In this document: piece after piece, positions 53,201-59,200 of the stretch
How the letters are laid out: the number at the start of each line of letters is the position of its first letter
Numbering within the stretch: the stretch's first letter is position 1
NCBI GenBank assembly: GCA_008921705.1
Contig: VFFE01007631.1
Coordinates: 500,599 to 564,598, forward strand
DNA length: 64,000 nt
Origin: Burhinus oedicnemus
Taxonomy: Eukaryota > Chordata > Aves > Charadriiformes > Burhinidae
Direction: 5' to 3'
Notes under the pieces: generated by a model
Seen by the model: only the letters and a program-made list of their open reading frames with translations
Database searches by the model: none
Told to the model about the DNA's origin: nothing
Translations under genes and position numbers: made by a program

Positions 53201-56200
53201 AGAAGGTCCATCTTCATCATCACTGGAAAGGACAACTAAACAGGAAAAAAGAAGTATACATATACTACAAGATGCAGACTTGACAATATCTCATTCATTG
53301 TGGATTTCAGATGAGCAAAGAATTCTCTCTTGCAGTATGTAGTATCAAAGTACACTGCACAAACCAGTCAAGGTCTGTGTGCATGGAGGTGTATGCAACA
53401 AGTACTGCTTTGTATCTTTATTAACACTTTTTACCCAAGATCCTCAAAATTATTTGATTATTAAAAGAAACAGGCCACAACATAGCTGCTTCAAAGAAGA
53501 GAGAATATTTTTTCTCAGTTTAAGCACCATTAAAAAGTACAAGCTTGATTTTACTTAGCCACAAAACCAGCTACAGAATAAGGACTGGAATTTGGAAATC
53601 TTGCTTTCTATCCTGTTTCTCAAGTACAAGACCCTCTACACTCCAGCAGATGACACTGGCACTATGCACTGTTCTCCAACCTGCACAATGCATTACAAAC
53701 AACATGATCTCTGTCTTCAATCTTTTGTTCCATGTGTTTCAACTAGTCAGTCGTGCATGAGTTCTCCTAGTACCTAAGCATACCAATAGTAATTGTCAGC
53801 AGCACAGATACAGTACATACTTGGGTCAACTGAAACAAGTTGCCGATTACCCCTGCAGATTCCGTTCCGCAGCTTGCTCAGATACTGTGATGTGTCCATC
53901 TTTAATTTCCTGATGGTACTAACTCGTGGTGAAATCACGTCCTCACTGGTGGCAGAAAGCTGTTTCTCTGACAAATTTCTGGGAGAAGACTCTGAGTCAG
54001 GTTCCTCTGTGCAGCTGTAAGCAGGCGTTAAGTGGTTGTGGGTGGAAGTGTCTTTATAGTCTCTCTCTAATGGCTGCAGAATACAATCTGGCACCAGAAT
54101 TGTATTAGATCTGCCACTTTGTCCGTCCCCACGGAGTGTTCTGTGGCCAGGAGACTGGGTTGAACTCAATCTTTGCTCTTTCTAGAAAACAGGAATCAGA
54201 AACAGGATATACGTTTATTTCTTGACATTTCTATGATGGTTCAGATCAGTGATCACTGAGACTTAACTATGTGCTAGACAAAATAATTATAGCTTAATGC
54301 AGCTGCATTTAGAGCTCAAGTCAGGGTAATTTTTCTCTCCTCATATTCCAAAGGTTACTACATAAAGGTATGAGGGACAACCTTTTAAAAGTCTATTATG
54401 ACCCGCATTCAAACTGAACAAGAAACTATTTCTGATTTTTTAGCAGCTCTCTCACTGTCCGACACTGAAAGACCACACACCAGTGATGTTCATTACTTTG
54501 CAAATGTGTGGCTTGGTCAACTAGGTGAACAGGACTCAGGTACTACCTACTTCTGTGGGGTTTTAATCAGAAGGTTGCAGAGATGCCTTTATTGTATTCA
54601 AATGCTTGAATATAAATCATAGTTTGTACTTGAGTGACTGATTCCCTCAGTCTTTTTTCTCTTTTCTTTTCAAATCTTAATGACAGATAGGAGTAAAACT
54701 TCAGGGAAGGGTACAATAGACTGAGGAGTTGGGAGAAAGACAACATCTGCGAGATTTCAGTAACCCCTGGTATACTTTGTAATTTTTCTATCAAAGTCCC
54801 TAATTAGTTCTATACTATCTGTGAAAGCAGCTTCACTTGAGTAGCTATATGCCTTATTTCCAAAATTGTTTTACTCCAGGCTCCTGTCTGAAGGAAACAC
54901 TGTTACTCATCTCTCACAACCTTTCTGCTACAACAAGCATATTCTGATGCTGTGGACAGAAGTACATATACTCACTCTTCTTGATGCACCGCTGAACTAC
55001 TTTCCCTCAACAGGTATAACAGTATCCCTAGATACCCTACTTATTAGTATAATTCTTTTATTTTGGATGTTGCTACTGCTGCTACTGAAGTGTGTGTGCA
55101 TGTGTGTACACAAACACATGCATTAAAATTAAGTGCAACTTACAGACAGTAGAAGAGATTTTTCTGGAACGTGTGCATTGCAATCATCAGAAATACAGCT
55201 ACTAGATCTTCTTTTCCTTTTCTCAGAATCAAAAGAGCCTGACTCCTTCTGACTAAGAGTGGTGCTGTTCATGTTTCTGCTCCTCTTTTCCAGTTCATCA
55301 TAGTTCTTGTTTTCTGTGTTAGGAAAAACAAAGTGATTTAATAGGTTATCCTTAAAAATCTCTGTATTTCTTCGTATCTGTTACGTTTAAATAAAATGCA
55401 TGGAAGCAGATACCTTCCACGATAGTGCTTTCCTTTTTTAATTATGTGTGGCTGTCAAAATATATTCCGTAAAATAATTAAGGAAATATTATTATTGCAC
55501 AATTAGTTAAGATAAGGGTAAAACCAAATTCATAGCTCCCTTTCAAGTAAGAATTAGCACTCCATACTCCACAGTCTTTTATCTTCTGCTAGACGCAATA
55601 TTCTCCATTTCCTGTTCTAATCTGCAAATATTACTAACCAGTATTAAAAAGATAGTATGTTTTCCCTAGAGACTCAGCATAGAGCTCGTAATTTTTCAGC
55701 AGTAAATATAACAACTGTCATATAGCATAAACATTTTAGAAGGGTTCACAAACCATTTGAGCATTCTTAATGTATTACATTCTTGAGTATGAAAGACTTT
55801 TTATAAAATCAGGATTATAAAGGTGCAGTGAGGCTTCCCTCAGTTTCCTTTTTCTTCCATAGATCTGATTAACCACAGATCTGATTAACCATAGCTTTAT
55901 TCCTATTTGAAAACAGCTATTTGCTATATTTTACCATTACCTGTAAAAAACTGCATTTTGAGGAAATATATACACTGCATGCAACGCCTATTTTATTTCT
56001 GTGCTTTCCTCATAATACTAGACTAAAAAAAGGAAATTTCCAAACACTCTTCAAAATTCATATTTAAATGCTAGATTATTGCTGACTACAAACCTTTCTT
56101 CTGCAGCTCCCGTCTTCTAGAATTGAAGACATTATTTTTATCTGGTTCCTTAGAGGCCTTGGTCAATTTACACAAATCGTCATCTTTCTTTCTCAGGCAA

Positions 56201-59200
56201 TGCTCAGACCTGTAAAGAATATTAACTATGACTTATCTTTAATTTTGAAAGAATACTGAATAAAAATCCCAACAGAAAAAAGTGTTGGTTAGACCACAAA
56301 CTTCTGCCTCTCTCATAAGCATGGGGAGCTTGGCAAATGAAACACAAACTAATTCAGTTTCTGTTATGGAAATACACAGATACTCTGACATTATTAATGA
56401 AACAGATGCTTCTAAAAGGTGCAAAGAATGAAAATCTGACATGCTTGACATCAGACACTGAAATATTATTTTGCTGTAAAGCATGACTGCAACAAGAACA
56501 CATAACAAGAAAGAAAAGAGAGAACAACAGTCACTTGAGTATATCCTTGCCTTTGTCACGAATACGGTGGGAATGAGGCAATGTAGTATATTTTTAATTG
56601 AGATTTAGAACTGCTAATAGAATCCACTGATTAAGTTCCTGCAATGAGAAAAGATTTGAAATAGAAATTCCTGCTCAGAAGGGCCTGAAACAGGCACTTT
56701 GAAGGAGGTGGGGGGGGTACAGGGCATGAAGGAGGAAGAAACAGAAAAGAAACAGAAAAGCATTACAGTACGAGAAACTAGACAGCCTACAGGTGTTCAG
56801 CTGAGTTTGCAGTTCCATTCTAAAAAGAGGGACATGCAAGAAAGTAATCAGGGTGGGTTTTTTTTAATTTTATTAGCTTTTTTATAAATAGGAGAATATA
56901 TTCAGGAGGTACTGATAGACTGAACAGTATGACATCCTCACATTTGAGGTCTGATCTTGTAAACATAGTCTCAACTTCTCTAGAGGCTAGTTACAGCTGA
57001 CAAAAGTCTACATAACTGTATTTTGGTTTCTATTGTGTGCATTAGGATAACATTTAGCTACATGTTCATGTGGTATTTTCTCACATGAACTTAATTACTT
57101 AATTCAGTATGCAAGACTCCTCTTGTGAAAATTTATCAGGCCTACAAGATAAAAGAAACTAACCTTCATGACCTGCTTCATTTGCTGTGAGAGTTGGACA
57201 ATAACAAAGAAAATAAAGATTTCATAAATGAAGCAATTTAATGCTGCTCTGGAAATCTGTTCCATTCCTCCTTTTGTTACCTCACTTAATCCAAAGGGAT
57301 TTTGCGTTCATTGTTTTATAATGTGCCTAACTCAGAACGTTGCAGTTTCCAATTTGCAAAGAGCTAAGCAATCATCACAATGACTGAAATCACTGGCAGC
57401 TGAGCCTGGACCCGTAAAGAACGTCACCAACCATGGGAAAGGACATTCTTGACATCTATAATTAGACAACCAAAACTGTTGGGACACTTTCTGAACGGGC
57501 GTTATTCCTCAGTGCTGTATCTATAGATTGCAGTACCATTGCTCTTTGGGAATACTGTAAAGATAAACAAAGATTTCCAGAGTGCTCTGGTACTACATTG
57601 ATGAACAGTATTTAAGCACCGTGGAGAAATTACTGATTATCTTTTCATTCATGAAGAATCATGAATTGGACCATAATAAAGAAAAAGTGTTTGGTAAGCA
57701 CTATTATTCATTCCATATATAGAACAAGACAGTGTCTTCCACAGATCAGGCAGCTCAAGTTCTGGAATAACCTTGCTACAGAAAACTTGATTTTGGAACC
57801 CACATCTCTCTCTCAATTTAAATATTTGTACCCGTAACAGCTATATAGATCTGACTGCCTTAAAAGACCATACTAAACCATTAAGTGGTTTTTAGCATTT
57901 GTCTTACACCAACATCACCGTTCTGGTATTTCAACGATGGGAAACATTTCAATAGGAATATCTCAGCTAATAGACTTCCCTAAATACATTTACTCTACAG
58001 ACAAATTCTGCACATTTTATTTTCACTTCCAGTCTTCCTAACGCAGTTTAAAATGCACCTCCTAGATATATGCATAAGCTAAGAAGCTAAGGCAATATAT
58101 ACTGAAGTGTTCTCAACAGCCATGAGAAACAAGTATGAAATACACTTTAAAACCTTAACTTTCTTTACATTTAGGACCTGTCTCAAATTCGTTAGTTACA
58201 CTGATAGGTCAGTGGTGACTTAAGCAAATGCATTTCACATTGGGTTGCAGTGAACAAGCAATACAAAATCCATCAATTCTGTAACACCAAAAGCAAGAAA
58301 GGGAACTTGCAGCAACTTCTAGCTGCTATAGAAAGGTTAACTTATTACCACCCTGTTCTGATCACACACAATTCTTTGACTTAATCTGAAATTTCCATAG
58401 TACAAAACGGGTACGACTTTCAGTAAAACAGAGCATGCATTCTGGCTACTCTGACAATACAAAAGAATCTCTATATGGTCATCTGCATATATATGCATAA
58501 CCATTATAAGGGGGGAGCTTTTACTCTCCTCTGAAAGAACAGACCCCAAAAGAATCACTGCCAAGTGTATCTTACGCACAGACCTTAGTTACAGAGAGGT
58601 GACCAGGATCAAACCACATGTATGTTGAAATAATTCCTGAATTCTCCATTTCATATGCAGTATCTATTACAACTTTCATTAACATGCTGGTCACTGGGGA
58701 GGCGTGGAAAATCCTCCTAATGTTGGTTCCTGCTAACAACAAGCCTTTTACTTAATACATTAGAGAAGCATATCACAGGAACGGAAAATTAATCCTTCAC
58801 AATGAACTACTCCAAATCTAAAGCAAGTTCAGTATACCAACTACTAAAAAATCTGACTAGTTCAAACCATTCTTGTGCTTAACATAAAACTCAGCAGCCA
58901 CCCTTCAGATGAGAGCTTGAAAAAATCCGCAAGATGTTTCCTCAGATTCAGAGTTACATACAAGAGTTCATGTTTTCCTCTCTATGAACCCACTACTCCC
59001 ATCATCCAAAACAATACTAAGTTGAAAAATCAGATACTAAAAACTACAGATCTTGTAGTAAAGATTTTGTAGTAAAACAAAAAAAACCAACCCAACAATT
59101 CAAACAAACTTCCCACACTTTAGTCAGCCTAAAGTTACGGGAAACTATTTATTAGCAACAAATGTAATACTTCTAAAATGAGACAGTCTAATAAACTGTT